The notes under the pieces were generated by a model. It saw only the letters and a program-made list of their open reading frames with translations, had not been told where the DNA came from and ran no database searches. Shown here in pieces: positions 8,815 to 18,540 of a stretch of DNA of 64,000 nucleotides (the stretch's first letter is position 1; each line of letters starts with the position of its first letter). Position numbers and translations under genes: made by a program. The stretch is from positions 47,324 through 111,323 of the forward strand of contig CALESQ010000120.1 in NCBI GenBank assembly GCA_937907455.1, given 5' to 3'. Origin of the DNA: an uncultured Caldilineales bacterium (GTDB lineage: Bacteria > Chloroflexota > Anaerolineae > JAAEKA01).

Positions 8815-8884
8815 CATTCCCAATTCTCAACTCTCAATTCTCCCTTCTCAACTCTCAATTCCCAATTCCCAATTTTCAACTCCC
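8815..8884 (+). repeat. Heptanucleotide repeat spacer before purB
   Basis: Tandem 7-mers of the type CTCAACT, CTCAATT, CCCAATT fill the last 70 nt before the purB ATG. The coding strand is almost pure pyrimidine plus A, and no Shine-Dalgarno is visible. It is one of several period-7 or period-8 spacers in this window. Confidence 0.8.
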
Positions 8885-10279
8885 ATGTTCGCCCACGACA
8901 CCTATCTTTCCCCCCTCACCTGGCGTTACGGCTCGGAGACGATGCGCGCCCTGTGGTCAGAACAGCACAAACGCCTTCTGTTAAGGCGCTTTTGGGTTGC
9001 TTTGGCAACTGCACAGCATGAGGCCGGCCTGGTCAGCGCGGCGCAGCTTGCCGATTTGCAGGCGCACGAGCAAGCAGTAGATTTGGCCCGCGCTGCCGAG
9101 ATCGAGGCTGAGATCCGCCATGACCTGATGGCTGAAATTCGCACCTACGCCGAGCAATGTACGGTGGGTGGTGGCATCATCCACCTGGGGGCCACCAGCA
9201 CTGATGCGCTGGACAATGTGGAAGTGCTGCGGGTGGCCGAGGCGTTGGATCTGTTGCTGGCGACGTTGGCGCAGTTTTTGCGCGTAGTCAAAGAGCAGGT
9301 TGAGCGGTATGCCCAACTCACCTGCATGGCTTTCACCCATTTGCAGCCCGCCGAGCCGACCACGGTGGGGTATCGTCTGGCCCAGTATGGCTATGACCTG
9401 CTCACCGACTGGCAAGAGTTGCAGCGGGTGCGTGCCGGTCTGCGCGCCAAGGGATTGCGCGGGGCAGTGGGGACATCGGCTTCGTATACCCAACTGTTGG
9501 AAGACACCGGCTGGAGCGCCGAGCGGCTGGAAGCGCGCCTGCTGGCGCAACTCGGCTTGGCTGCGCACCCGGTGGGCACGCAGGTGTACCCGCGCAAACA
9601 AGATTGGTTGGTACTCAACGCGCTGGCCGGAGTCGCCCAATCCGTCTATCGCTTGGCCTATGATGTGCGGCTGTTACAAAGCCCTCCCATCGGTGAATGG
9701 AGCGAACCGTTCGGCGCGCAGCAGGTGGGCAGCAGTGCCATGCCTTTCAAGCGTAACCCCGTGGATGCGGAAAACCTCGACAGCCTGGCGCGGCAGCTCG
9801 CGGCATTACCCCGTATTACCTGGGACAACGCCGCCCACAGCCACTTGGAGCGCACACTGGACGACTCAGCCAACCGGCGTATGGTGCTGCCTGAGGCATT
9901 TTTGTTGGCTGATGAGCTGCTCCACCGCGCCACGCGCCTGATGCAAGGGTTGGTGGTGCGCGAGGATGTAGTGGCCCGCCATGTTGCTCTCTATGGTGTG
10001 TTTGCTGCCACGGAACGCCTGCTGATGGAAGCCGTAAAGGCCGGTGGCGACCGGCAAGTGCTGCATGACATTCTGCGCGGCCACAGCCTGGCCGCCTGGG
10101 AAGCTGTGCGTCAGGGGTTGCCTAATCCATTGGCAGCAGGTTTGCGAGCCGATCCGCGGCTGACGCAGTGGCTGTTGCCCGGCGAAATCGCTTCGTTGCT
10201 GGATGCCGGTGATTATGTAGGCGATGCACCGCAGCGCGCCCGCGCCCTGGCTCAAAACATCGCCGTTACCATCGCATGA
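8885..10279 (+). CDS. purB: Adenylosuccinate lyase
   Basis: PurB removes fumarate from SAICAR and adenylosuccinate in purine synthesis. The 464-residue protein carries GSSAMPFKRNPVDAENL, the fumarase/aspartase superfamily signature with the catalytic Ser loop, near residues 281-297. It also has IHLGATSTDALDN and AFTHLQPAEPTTVGYRLAQY with conserved His residues. The ATG at 8885 gives the conserved start MFAHDTYLSPLTWRYGS; in-frame sequence upstream is repeat-derived. It pairs with purA and purH in the same neighbourhood. Confidence 0.95.
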   Translation: MFAHDTYLSPLTWRYGSETMRALWSEQHKRLLLRRFWVALATAQHEAGLVSAAQLADLQAHEQAVDLARAAEIEAEIRHDLMAEIRTYAEQCTVGGGIIHLGATSTDALDNVEVLRVAEALDLLLATLAQFLRVVKEQVERYAQLTCMAFTHLQPAEPTTVGYRLAQYGYDLLTDWQELQRVRAGLRAKGLRGAVGTSASYTQLLEDTGWSAERLEARLLAQLGLAAHPVGTQVYPRKQDWLVLNALAGVAQSVYRLAYDVRLLQSPPIGEWSEPFGAQQVGSSAMPFKRNPVDAENLDSLARQLAALPRITWDNAAHSHLERTLDDSANRRMVLPEAFLLADELLHRATRLMQGLVVREDVVARHVALYGVFAATERLLMEAVKAGGDRQVLHDILRGHSLAAWEAVRQGLPNPLAAGLRADPRLTQWLLPGEIASLLDAGDYVGDAPQRARALAQNIAVTIA

Positions 10280-10336
10280 ATGGATGTCATTAAGGTGAAG
10301 GTCCTGGCGCTTTAATTCAGGTATCAAGGAGTTTGA

Positions 10337-12238
10337 ATGTCAACCTATTCTATTCAATCATTGCTTTCTGCCCGTAACTTTCGCCATCCTCAAGTGGTGG
10401 GTGACCGACTGTATTTCATCAGTGATCTTTCCGGCTGGCTCAGTTTGTATGTGATGGATGTGGCCGGCAGTGTGCCCCTGCCGCTGTTGCCTCCTGACAT
10501 TGTGCTGCCTAACCCTGAGCATTTTGATGGCGCAGTGGCCTTCAAGGTGTTGCCGCAGCTTGGCAAAATTTTGCTGATGCTGGACCGCGACGGAGACGAA
10601 AACTATCAGCCGATGTGGGTTCCCCTGGAGGGCGGTTTGCCTGAGCTGGTTTTCGGCCAGCGGTTTGCTGGTCAACAGGTCTTTTGTGCCGAGTGCGATG
10701 CCGAACGCTTGCTGGCTTTGTTTACCGTAGATGCGCGTACAGCCCCAGTCTACCACACTTGGCGCGTAGACCTGCGCACGCTGGAGATTGTTGATCTGGG
10801 CCAAAGCGAGTATGGCAATGTGCCTGTCGGTTATAGTTCCGACATGAACACCGTGATTCTGGCCGATAACTATACCTTCGGCGATATTATCCTGTATCGC
10901 TGGCAGGCCGATGCCGGGCCGCGCCGCTTGCTTTACGGCACGCCGCTGGGGCAGCGCACGCCTGGCAAAGTGTATGAGCGCAACGGCATCGGCGAGCTGC
11001 ACTTCACCGCTCACGGCATTCTGCTCACCACCTGCCTGTTCGACGATCATTACGGCTTGGGCTATCTGCCCGACGCTGAGCCTGCTGTAATTCGTCCGGT
11101 CGCTATCGAGGGCTTGGTCCACACCGGCAACGGCGAGTTGGAGGTACTGTATCATCGTCAAGGCGCGCGCTACACCGTGCATTACAACATTGACGGCGCT
11201 TCCTGGGTCTACGAAGGGGAGTTTGATGAAGCGGCGTTGTGCTTTAGCGTGCAGCGGGTGCTGGTGGGTGAGGGTCAACTCAGCGGTGGTGTGGTTGAGG
11301 CATTGGACTACGAAGAGGCTACAGGTCGCTATGTTCTGGCCTTTTCCACTGCGGTTTCTCCGTCGCAACTGTACCTGCTGGAGCCGGATGGCGCGCTCCG
11401 CCAGGTGACACAGGAACGCCTGCTGGGCATTCCCCGCTCAGCAATGGCCGCGGGAGAAGATTATGCCTATACCAGCCACGACGGCCTGCGCATTTCGGCG
11501 CGGCTCTACCTGCCTGCTGCCGAGTTGGGCTTCACCGGTCCGCGCCCGGTGGTTTTCTACATTCATGGCGGCCCCCAAAGCCAGGAGCGCCCTGACTTTA
11601 CTTGGTTCTCTATGCCGTTGATTCAGTTTTTCACCCTGAATGGCTTTGCCGTGTGGGTTCCTAATGCACGCGGTAGCAGCGGCTATGGCATGGACTACAT
11701 GCAGCGCGTAGATCATGACTGGGGTGGGCTGGATCGCTTAGATCACGTAGCGGCTTTTGAGCTGCTGCGCAGCGATGCCCGTCTGGACATGAACCGTGTC
11801 GGCGTGATGGGACGATCCTACGGCGGCTACATGACCCTGACCCTGCTGGGGCGGCATCCTGAGCTGTGGCGTGCCGGCGTAGATATGTTTGGCCCGTACA
11901 ATCTGTTCACCTTTATAGATCGCCTGCCGGAAACCTGGAAGGTCTACTTCTATCAGGCTTTGGGTCACCCGGAGCAGGATAAAGCATTCCTGGAAGAGCG
12001 CTCACCCAGCAGCTATCTGGCGAATCTGGCCTGCCCCTTGCTGGTGATGCAAGGCGCCAACGATCCGCGCGTGGTTGAGCGTGAGTCGCGCGATGTAGTT
12101 GAAACCCTGCAAGCACAGGGCAAGGCGGTGGACTATGTTGTCTACGCCGATGAAGGTCACGATGTGTTGAAATTCGTCAACAAGGTGGACTGCTACAGCC
12201 GCATCGTGCACTTCTTCGCCCAATACCTCCAGCCGTAG
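10337..12238 (+). CDS. S9 family peptidase (prolyl oligopeptidase type)
   Basis: A 633-residue protein with an N-terminal beta-propeller of about 370 residues and a C-terminal alpha/beta-hydrolase domain. The catalytic triad is visible: Ser in GRSYGGYM (about residue 493), Asp in QGANDPRV, His in DEGHDV. The oxyanion segment FYIHGGPQSQ precedes it. No signal peptide is seen, so it is likely a cytoplasmic peptidase acting on short peptides; acylaminoacyl or dipeptidyl specificity cannot be told apart. A good AAGGAG precedes the ATG. purH starts 20 nt downstream, perhaps in the same transcript. Confidence 0.88.
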   Translation: MSTYSIQSLLSARNFRHPQVVGDRLYFISDLSGWLSLYVMDVAGSVPLPLLPPDIVLPNPEHFDGAVAFKVLPQLGKILLMLDRDGDENYQPMWVPLEGGLPELVFGQRFAGQQVFCAECDAERLLALFTVDARTAPVYHTWRVDLRTLEIVDLGQSEYGNVPVGYSSDMNTVILADNYTFGDIILYRWQADAGPRRLLYGTPLGQRTPGKVYERNGIGELHFTAHGILLTTCLFDDHYGLGYLPDAEPAVIRPVAIEGLVHTGNGELEVLYHRQGARYTVHYNIDGASWVYEGEFDEAALCFSVQRVLVGEGQLSGGVVEALDYEEATGRYVLAFSTAVSPSQLYLLEPDGALRQVTQERLLGIPRSAMAAGEDYAYTSHDGLRISARLYLPAAELGFTGPRPVVFYIHGGPQSQERPDFTWFSMPLIQFFTLNGFAVWVPNARGSSGYGMDYMQRVDHDWGGLDRLDHVAAFELLRSDARLDMNRVGVMGRSYGGYMTLTLLGRHPELWRAGVDMFGPYNLFTFIDRLPETWKVYFYQALGHPEQDKAFLEERSPSSYLANLACPLLVMQGANDPRVVERESRDVVETLQAQGKAVDYVVYADEGHDVLKFVNKVDCYSRIVHFFAQYLQP

Positions 12239-12258
12239 AATGGTTCTCCGAAGAAAAA

Positions 12259-13779
<1,521 letters not shown>

Positions 13780-13785
13780 GTTGGG

Positions 13786-13902
13786 TCACGAGCGCTTGCT
13801 GCGGTCTACAGCTTTCAGAATGGTCAGGTTCAGAACAATAAAACGCCAAAACTGATAGAGCTTGTTGTTCATCAGGGCGCGTTGGCGGTCGGTAATTTCC
13901 AT
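13786..13902 (-). CDS. 38-residue conserved-looking small protein behind the SQR-like gene
   Basis: Reading the minus strand, a perfect AGGAGG (13913-13908) lies 5 nt before an ATG at 13902. It opens a 38-codon frame (MEITDRQRALMNNKLYQFWR, then a hydrophobic FIVLNLTILKAV stretch and a basic end), stopping with TGA at 13788-13786. The AGGAGG begins 1 nt after the stop of the flavoprotein gene, so it should be co-translated. The amphipathic layout fits a single membrane-attached helix that could be a partner or anchor of the flavoprotein. It is too short for usual gene callers. I do not recognise a named family. Confidence 0.7.
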   Translation of the reverse strand: MEITDRQRALMNNKLYQFWRFIVLNLTILKAVDRSKRS

Positions 13903-13913
13903 GATGGCCTCCT

Positions 13914-15350
13914 TTATTCAGGAATAATCGTCCAGCCGGGCCGGCCTTGCAGTTTCCACATGAAGGTTTCGTGGATCATGCGCTTCATCCAGGCGCCCGC
14001 CAGACCCATCTCCATGTGGGTGACTTGCAGGTCGCGCCCGGCTTCGTTCGGGAAGCGGCGCTGATCCGGCACGACCGGATAGATGTTGATAACCACGGCT
14101 GCGCCATCGCGCAGCGAGTCGCCCATCGAGGCGATGCACGATGCGAACATCTCGGACATGCGCTCGTGGTGGGTCATGCGCCCCTTCTTGATCAGGTCAA
14201 TCACGTTCAGCGCCACGACACGGCCAATGATGCCCGACACCATGCCGGTGCGCGGCGGCGCGGCAGTGATGGATGTGCCGTTGGGGGTGACATGGGGCAT
14301 AGAAATGGGGCCAGGCGGGGCAAAGGCAATGCCCGCGGCAAAGATGTTGCGGTAGGTGGGGTTTTGGTACACCGAGGGCCAGGCATCGGGGTTTTCCACC
14401 AGCACTTCGTAGGGCAGGCCGTAGATGCCATCCGTCAGGATAAAGCCCGCCTTGTTGGTGAGCTTATCAGAAACATCCTGGCCGTCGCTGCCGATGTAGC
14501 GCAGCGGCGCGCCGGTGAATTGCGGGATCAGCATGGCAAAGTCATACGGCGTTTCACCGTAGTTGCCCTCGAAGTCTTCCCAGTGGATGCTGTTCGCCTC
14601 GACGCGATGTACCCCTTTTTGAATCTCCCAGGCAATGTCGTAGTCTTTGAAGATCGAGTGGATGAAGTCCTCGCTGTGGTAGACCTTGCCGTGCTGACGC
14701 ACGCTGACCCCGTGCACGCCGAAATCGCCCAGCGCCTGCTCGTTGGAAAGCCAGGTGAGCTGCACGCGGTCGCGCACCCCCTGCTTCACCAGGTCGCGGT
14801 GAATGTTGATCAGATACTCGAAGCCCGCGCCCTGGCAGGTTGCGCCCGGATGGCCGGTGCCGATCACCATGCGGCTGGTCTCGCCCTTTTTCAGACGCTG
14901 CACGATCTCCAGATAGCGGTCGCGCGCCTCAATCGCGTGCGGCAGGGTGCAGATCGAATGGCTCAGGCCCGCTTTTGGCCCCAGACCGGGCGTGCCCTCG
15001 TAGTTCAGCTTGGGGCCGGTGGCAATGATCAGGTAGTCGTAAGGCTGGCGCAGCAGTGCGCCGTCATCTGCTTCCACCACCACATATTGATCCTGCGGGT
15101 CGGGGTGAATTTCCGTGGCCTTGCCAATCACCAGCTTGACGTGCATCCGGTCGTAAACCGGTTTTAGCTTGAAGGTAGTCTTTTGCGGGGCCATGTGGCC
15201 GATCCCGACCCAGACCCAGGAGGGCACAAATCCAAAGAAGTCATAGCGATTGATGACTGTAATATCATGCTCTTTGCCGAGCCGATTGCCAAGATACAAT
15301 GCCGCTGTATGTCCGGCAAAGCCGGCACCGATCACCACAACTTTAGCCAT
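13914..15350 (-). CDS. NAD(P)/FAD-dependent oxidoreductase, sulfide:quinone reductase-like
   Basis: A 478-residue flavoprotein. The start MAKVVVIGAGFAGHTAALYL at 15350 has AGGAGG upstream and gives the FAD-binding GxGxxG right at the N terminus; a longer frame adds 23 unlikely residues. Further signs are DYLIIATGPKLNYEG, the second FAD contact region IFAAGIAFAP around residue 365, and GATCQGAGFEY with a Cys where SQR enzymes carry a redox Cys. Only two other Cys remain (HSICTL, FASCIA), so a classical disulfide mechanism is uncertain. C-terminal amphipathic segments suggest membrane attachment. Substrate (sulfide, NADH or other) is not determined. Confidence 0.75.
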   Translation of the reverse strand: MAKVVVIGAGFAGHTAALYLGNRLGKEHDITVINRYDFFGFVPSWVWVGIGHMAPQKTTFKLKPVYDRMHVKLVIGKATEIHPDPQDQYVVVEADDGALLRQPYDYLIIATGPKLNYEGTPGLGPKAGLSHSICTLPHAIEARDRYLEIVQRLKKGETSRMVIGTGHPGATCQGAGFEYLINIHRDLVKQGVRDRVQLTWLSNEQALGDFGVHGVSVRQHGKVYHSEDFIHSIFKDYDIAWEIQKGVHRVEANSIHWEDFEGNYGETPYDFAMLIPQFTGAPLRYIGSDGQDVSDKLTNKAGFILTDGIYGLPYEVLVENPDAWPSVYQNPTYRNIFAAGIAFAPPGPISMPHVTPNGTSITAAPPRTGMVSGIIGRVVALNVIDLIKKGRMTHHERMSEMFASCIASMGDSLRDGAAVVINIYPVVPDQRRFPNEAGRDLQVTHMEMGLAGAWMKRMIHETFMWKLQGRPGWTIIPE

Positions 15351-15409
15351 AGAGGGCCTCCTGGAGAGAAACAGAGACAGGGGTGTTTTTGCAAACCACG
15401 GAGCCGCAG

Positions 15410-15437
15410 TAAACCGCATTCACTCAGACGCGGTTTA
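15410..15437. promoter_or_regulatory. Inverted repeat between sqr-like gene and ilv promoter
   Basis: TAAACCGC (15410-15417) and GCGGTTTA (15430-15437) form an 8-bp dyad with a 12-bp spacer, 60 bp upstream of the sqr-like start codon and 35 bp upstream of the ilv -35. It could be a transcription-factor site or a hairpin in the sqr-like 5' leader. Confidence 0.4.
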
Positions 15438-15467
15438 GCCGGAAAGGTTACTTTTTCAGATGAAATG

Positions 15468-15500
15468 AAAGTTGACAAACTTTCCTGTCCTGATTATACT
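15468..15500 (+). promoter_or_regulatory. Consensus promoter of the ilv/leu locus with dyad over the -35
   Basis: TTGACA (15472-15477) and TATACT (15495-15500) are separated by exactly 17 bp, predicting a start near 15507, 34 nt upstream of the leader peptide. AAAGTT-GACA-AACTTT (15468-15483) is a perfect dyad centred on the -35 box and could be an operator. Confidence 0.8.
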
Positions 15501-15540
15501 GCGCCTACGTTTGAGACAGGCAGTTTTTAGTTTATGTCCT

Positions 15541-15642
15541 ATGGCTACCACCGGTTCTACGCTCTTCAACCTCCTTGTCATCCTCATTAGTGTGCTCCTG
15601 GTACTTGCCGGGAGCCAATGGCAGCTGGGAACCGAGCGTTGA
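15541..15642 (+). CDS. Branched-chain leader peptide of the ilv attenuator (33 residues)
   Basis: An ATG at 15541, 34 nt after the predicted transcript start, opens a 33-codon frame ending in TGA at 15642. Residues 8-23 read LFNLLVILISVLLVLA, 12 of 16 being Leu, Ile or Val. This is the codon composition expected for a regulatory leader peptide sensing charged branched-chain tRNAs. The stop lies 32 nt before a strong terminator. No good Shine-Dalgarno is visible, though a purine-poor TTTATGTCCT precedes it. The alternative is a short membrane peptide without regulatory role, but position, composition and the following terminator make attenuation the better reading. Confidence 0.8.
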   Translation: MATTGSTLFNLLVILISVLLVLAGSQWQLGTER

Positions 15643-15687
15643 ACCACTTGTAGCAACATCACAAGCATGTGCGAAACCCCTCCCAGC
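15624..15687 (+). promoter_or_regulatory. Candidate antiterminator pairing in the ilv leader
   Basis: GCTGGGA (15624-15630), near the end of the leader-peptide frame, is perfectly complementary to TCCCAGC (15681-15687), which includes the 5' arm and loop of the terminator. The two foldings are mutually exclusive. A second upstream pairing, GCTCC (15594-15598) with GGAGC (15611-15615), lies within the Leu/Val codon run and could be blocked by a stalled ribosome. Confidence 0.55.
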
Positions 15688-15703
15688 CGCGGAGGGGTTT
15701 TTT
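15674..15703 (+). terminator. Intrinsic terminator (attenuator) upstream of ilvB
   Basis: CCCCTCC (15677-15683) pairs with GGAGGGG (15691-15697), extended by AAA/TTT, with a 7-nt loop and a following T-run to 15703. It lies between the leader peptide and ilvB in the same transcript, which is the arrangement of a transcription attenuator. Confidence 0.85.
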
Positions 15704-15775
15704 ATTGAATTGGATAGCAGCCGGTTAGCTAAATCAAGTCGCTTTCCGGAGTATGGCAAGCCGATCCAGGCGATG

Positions 15776-15826
15776 AAGCCTCTATCTGATCTGCCCAGCA
15801 AGGGCGGGCTCAGGTTGAGGCTTTTT
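15776..15826 (+). terminator. Second terminator-like hairpin before ilvB
   Basis: AAGCCTC (15776-15782) pairs with GAGGCTT (15817-15823), followed by TTT. Inner helices CTGA/TCAG and GCCC/GGGC fill the loop region. It ends about 20 nt before the ilvB ribosome binding site, and may be a second termination point or a translational control hairpin. Confidence 0.45.
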
Positions 15827-15864
15827 GTATCTGGTTGGGCAAACACAGGAAAGGTGTGATTCAC

Positions 15865-17583
15865 ATGGAGAAGACAGGCGCTCAAATCGTTTGGGAGACC
15901 ATTTTGCGCGAAGGCGTGGATACGGTCTTCGGCTATCCCGGCGGTGCGACTTTGCCCATTTATGACGCTATGCCGGCATATCCCATCCGCCATGTTCTGG
16001 TGCGCCACGAACAGGCTGCCGTCCACATGGCCGAAGGCTGGGCGCGTGCCACGGGTAAGGTCGGTGTGGCGCTGGCTACCAGCGGCCCCGGGGCTACCAA
16101 TCTCGTCACTGGTCTGGCAAATGCCATGATGGATTCGATCCCGATTGTGGCAATCACCGGTCAGGTGGCTACTCATCTGCTGGGCGGCGACGCCTTTCAG
16201 GAAACCGACGTGACCGGCATCACCTTGCCGATCACCAAGTACAACTATCTCATCACCGACATTGCTGATCTGGGTGAGGCGCTGGTTGAAGCGTTCTATA
16301 TTGCGCGTAGTGGGCGCCCCGGCCCGGTGCTGGTGGATATTTGCAAAGACGTACAAAACAGCAAAATTGACTGGGAATACTCTGCTGAGTTGACTCGCCC
16401 CGGTCTGGTGAAGGTGTTGCGCGAACAGCCCGACGCCGTGGTTGCCGCTGCCACGCTGATCAATCAGGCACAGCGCCCGCTGATTATTGCCGGCCACGGT
16501 GTGCAGATGGGCGAGGCTCAGGCTGAATTGATGGAGTTGGCAGAGCGGGCTGAAATTCCCGTGGTCACCACGTTGCTGGGTATTGGTGTCATTACCGAGA
16601 ACCACCGCCTGGCCCTGGGCATGGGCGGCATGCACGGCGAGGCTGCCACCAATCACGCCGTGCAGGAATGCGATGTGTTGATAGCTGTGGGAATGCGCTT
16701 CGATGACCGTATCACCGGACGGTTAGATCAGTTTGCACCCAAAGCTAAAGTGATCCACTTCGAGCTGGATCCCTCCGAGGTGGGCAAGAACGTCAAACCC
16801 GCGGTGACTGTGCTGGGCGACTGCAAGCATACCCTGGGGCAACTGCTGCCGAACATCGAACCAAAGCAGCATCAGCAATGGCTGACAACCATTCATGAAT
16901 GGCAGGACACCACCGGCAAGGTAGACATTGCCAACCAGGAAGTAGATGAGCTGATCCCGCCTTTTGTGATGCGCCAACTGTGGTATGCCACGCAGGGCAA
17001 TTGCACGGTGGTGACAGACGTAGGCCAGCATCAGATGTGGGAGGCCCAATACTTCACCCATCTGCGCCCGGGCCAGTTGATCACCAGCGGCGGGCTGGGC
17101 ACGATGGGCTTCGGCGTGCCTGCGGCTGTGGGAGCCAAGATTGGCCGCCCTGACCAATTGGTTTGGGTGATGGTGGGCGATGGTGGCTTCCAGCAAACCA
17201 TGCAGGAATTGGGCACCATTATTCAGGAAAATGTCGGGGTGAAAATTGGTATCATCAACAACGGCTTTTTAGGCATGGTGCGTCAGTGGCAGCAGTTCTT
17301 CTATGAAAAGCGCTATGCCGGCACGCCGATGATCAGTCCAGATTACATGAAGCTGGCTGATGCCTACGGCATTCCTGCATTGCGCGTGACCAAAAACGAT
17401 GAGGTTTTTTCGGCCATGCAGCAGGCCAACGCTCATGATGGCCCCTTCCTGATCGAATTCCGTGTGATGGAAGAAGTAAACGTGTACCCGATGGTGGCCC
17501 CCGGCGCGGCCGTCGGTGATATGATCCGCCGCCCCGGCCCCGCCATTGTCCAGGGCTATTCCGGTGTGCAACCGAGTTGGTAG
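15865..17583 (+). CDS. ilvB: Acetolactate synthase large subunit
   Basis: Thiamine-diphosphate enzyme that makes 2-acetolactate or 2-aceto-2-hydroxybutyrate, the shared first step of valine and isoleucine synthesis. The 572-residue protein has FGYPGGATLPIYDA and RHEQAAVHMAEGWARATGK with the catalytic Glu. It also has TSGPGATNLVTGLANA and the cofactor motif GDGGFQQTMQELGTI ending in NNGFLGMVRQWQ. The ATG at 15865 follows AGGAAAGG by 10 nt; an upstream in-frame ATG at 15835 would add ten residues overlapping the RBS. It is first structural gene after the leader-peptide attenuator, with ilvN 236 nt downstream. Confidence 0.95.
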   Translation: MEKTGAQIVWETILREGVDTVFGYPGGATLPIYDAMPAYPIRHVLVRHEQAAVHMAEGWARATGKVGVALATSGPGATNLVTGLANAMMDSIPIVAITGQVATHLLGGDAFQETDVTGITLPITKYNYLITDIADLGEALVEAFYIARSGRPGPVLVDICKDVQNSKIDWEYSAELTRPGLVKVLREQPDAVVAAATLINQAQRPLIIAGHGVQMGEAQAELMELAERAEIPVVTTLLGIGVITENHRLALGMGGMHGEAATNHAVQECDVLIAVGMRFDDRITGRLDQFAPKAKVIHFELDPSEVGKNVKPAVTVLGDCKHTLGQLLPNIEPKQHQQWLTTIHEWQDTTGKVDIANQEVDELIPPFVMRQLWYATQGNCTVVTDVGQHQMWEAQYFTHLRPGQLITSGGLGTMGFGVPAAVGAKIGRPDQLVWVMVGDGGFQQTMQELGTIIQENVGVKIGIINNGFLGMVRQWQQFFYEKRYAGTPMISPDYMKLADAYGIPALRVTKNDEVFSAMQQANAHDGPFLIEFRVMEEVNVYPMVAPGAAVGDMIRRPGPAIVQGYSGVQPSW

Positions 17584-17819
17584 ATTGGTAAGTAGTCAGG
17601 AGTAAGTAGTGAGCAGTTGAAGAGTCTGTGTGAAAGCGTTGCAGAGAATTCCGAAGTGGCAATTTTACCCGTTGAGTTGCCGTAAGCTGGTTAACCCTGG
17701 CTTTAGGCGATTTGCCACTTCTGAATTCTGAATTTCGATTTCTTTAACGTTTTTCAGAGATTGTTTAACTCCTGACGATTTACTTCTTACTCCTTACTGT
17801 CTGCAAAAGGATTGAGACC
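17584..17819 (+). repeat. Spacer with facing GTAAGTAGT / TTACTTC repeat arms
   Basis: Right after ilvB come purine-rich units (GGTAAGTAGTCAGGAGTAAG). Right before the ilvN ribosome binding site come period-7 pyrimidine-rich units (TTTACTT, CTTACTC, CTTACTG). The arms are roughly complementary and enclose about 140 nt of ordinary sequence. No gene is seen. Confidence 0.6.
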
Positions 17820-18353
17820 ATGAAACACACAGTCGTCGCATGGATGGAAGACCGCCCCGGTGTTTTGTCCCGCGTATCCAATTTGTTCCGCCGTCGTGGA
17901 TTTAACATCGAAAGCCTGGCCGTTGGCCCCAGCGAAACTTCGGGCATCAGTCGCATGACCTTTGTGGTGGATGGCGATGAGCGCATGGTGGATCAGGCCG
18001 TCAAGCAACTGGAAAAGCAGATTGACGTGACCCGCGTCGAGGATGTCACCGATCAGCCGGTGGTCGTGCGCGAGCTGGCGTTGATCCGGGTGCGCACCGA
18101 CACACAAACCCGCACCGAGATCATGCAGATCGTGGATGTGTATCGTGCCCAGATTGTGGACATTGCTCTCGATTCGCTGATTATTCAGGTGGTGGGTGCG
18201 GAAGAGCGCATTAACAGCCTGATTGATCTGCTGGACCACTATGGCATTCGTGAGATGGTGCGTACCGGACGCGTAGCCATCACCCGCGGGCGCGCTACAC
18301 TGGAAAGCGCACAGCATAATGGCAACGGCAATGGCCGCAAGATGGGAATTTAG
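17820..18353 (+). CDS. ilvN: Acetolactate synthase small (regulatory) subunit
   Basis: Regulatory partner of IlvB, conferring valine feedback sensitivity in the family. The 177-residue protein has an N-terminal ACT domain (HTVVAWMEDRPGVLSRVSNL, RGFNIESLAVGPSE) with the Gly-Val turn that binds the effector. The C-terminal half contains VVRELALIRV and a GREMVRTGRVAITRG-like end. Start ATG at 17820 after AAAAGG. The final 15 residues are Asn/Gly-rich and unconserved. Confidence 0.95.
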   Translation: MKHTVVAWMEDRPGVLSRVSNLFRRRGFNIESLAVGPSETSGISRMTFVVDGDERMVDQAVKQLEKQIDVTRVEDVTDQPVVVRELALIRVRTDTQTRTEIMQIVDVYRAQIVDIALDSLIIQVVGAEERINSLIDLLDHYGIREMVRTGRVAITRGRATLESAQHNGNGNGRKMGI

Positions 18354-18424
18354 TGCAATAGTACGCAGGTGAGATGGTGAGATAGCGGTTGTTCTATAGT
18401 CGCGGCACTGCTTTTGCCAGGCCT

Positions 18425-18527
18425 CGCTACACATTCACCAACTCACTCACTATCTCACTATCTTACTATCTCACTAACTCACTAATTCACTATCTCACTC
18501 CCACACTCCCACACTATCTCTACTTTA
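18425..18527 (+). repeat. Octanucleotide repeat spacer before ilvC
   Basis: Period-8 units of TCACTATC type (TCACTAAC, TCACTAAT, TTACTATC, ACACTCCC) run up to 13 nt before the ilvC ATG, just upstream of GAGGA. A short opposing arm, GTGAGATGGTGAGATAG (18370-18386), lies just behind ilvN and could pair with it. Confidence 0.8.
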
Positions 18528-18540
18528 CCCCGAGGAATTC

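Noticed and set aside
15430..15860. T-box riboswitch upstream of ilvB
   Set aside because: No T-box bulge sequence or specifier-loop arrangement was recognised; a leader peptide and simple antiterminator explain the region better.
13780..16000. Genomic island or phage integration near the sqr-like gene
   Set aside because: No integrase, transposase, attachment repeats or tRNA; the strand switch and dyads are ordinary intergenic features.
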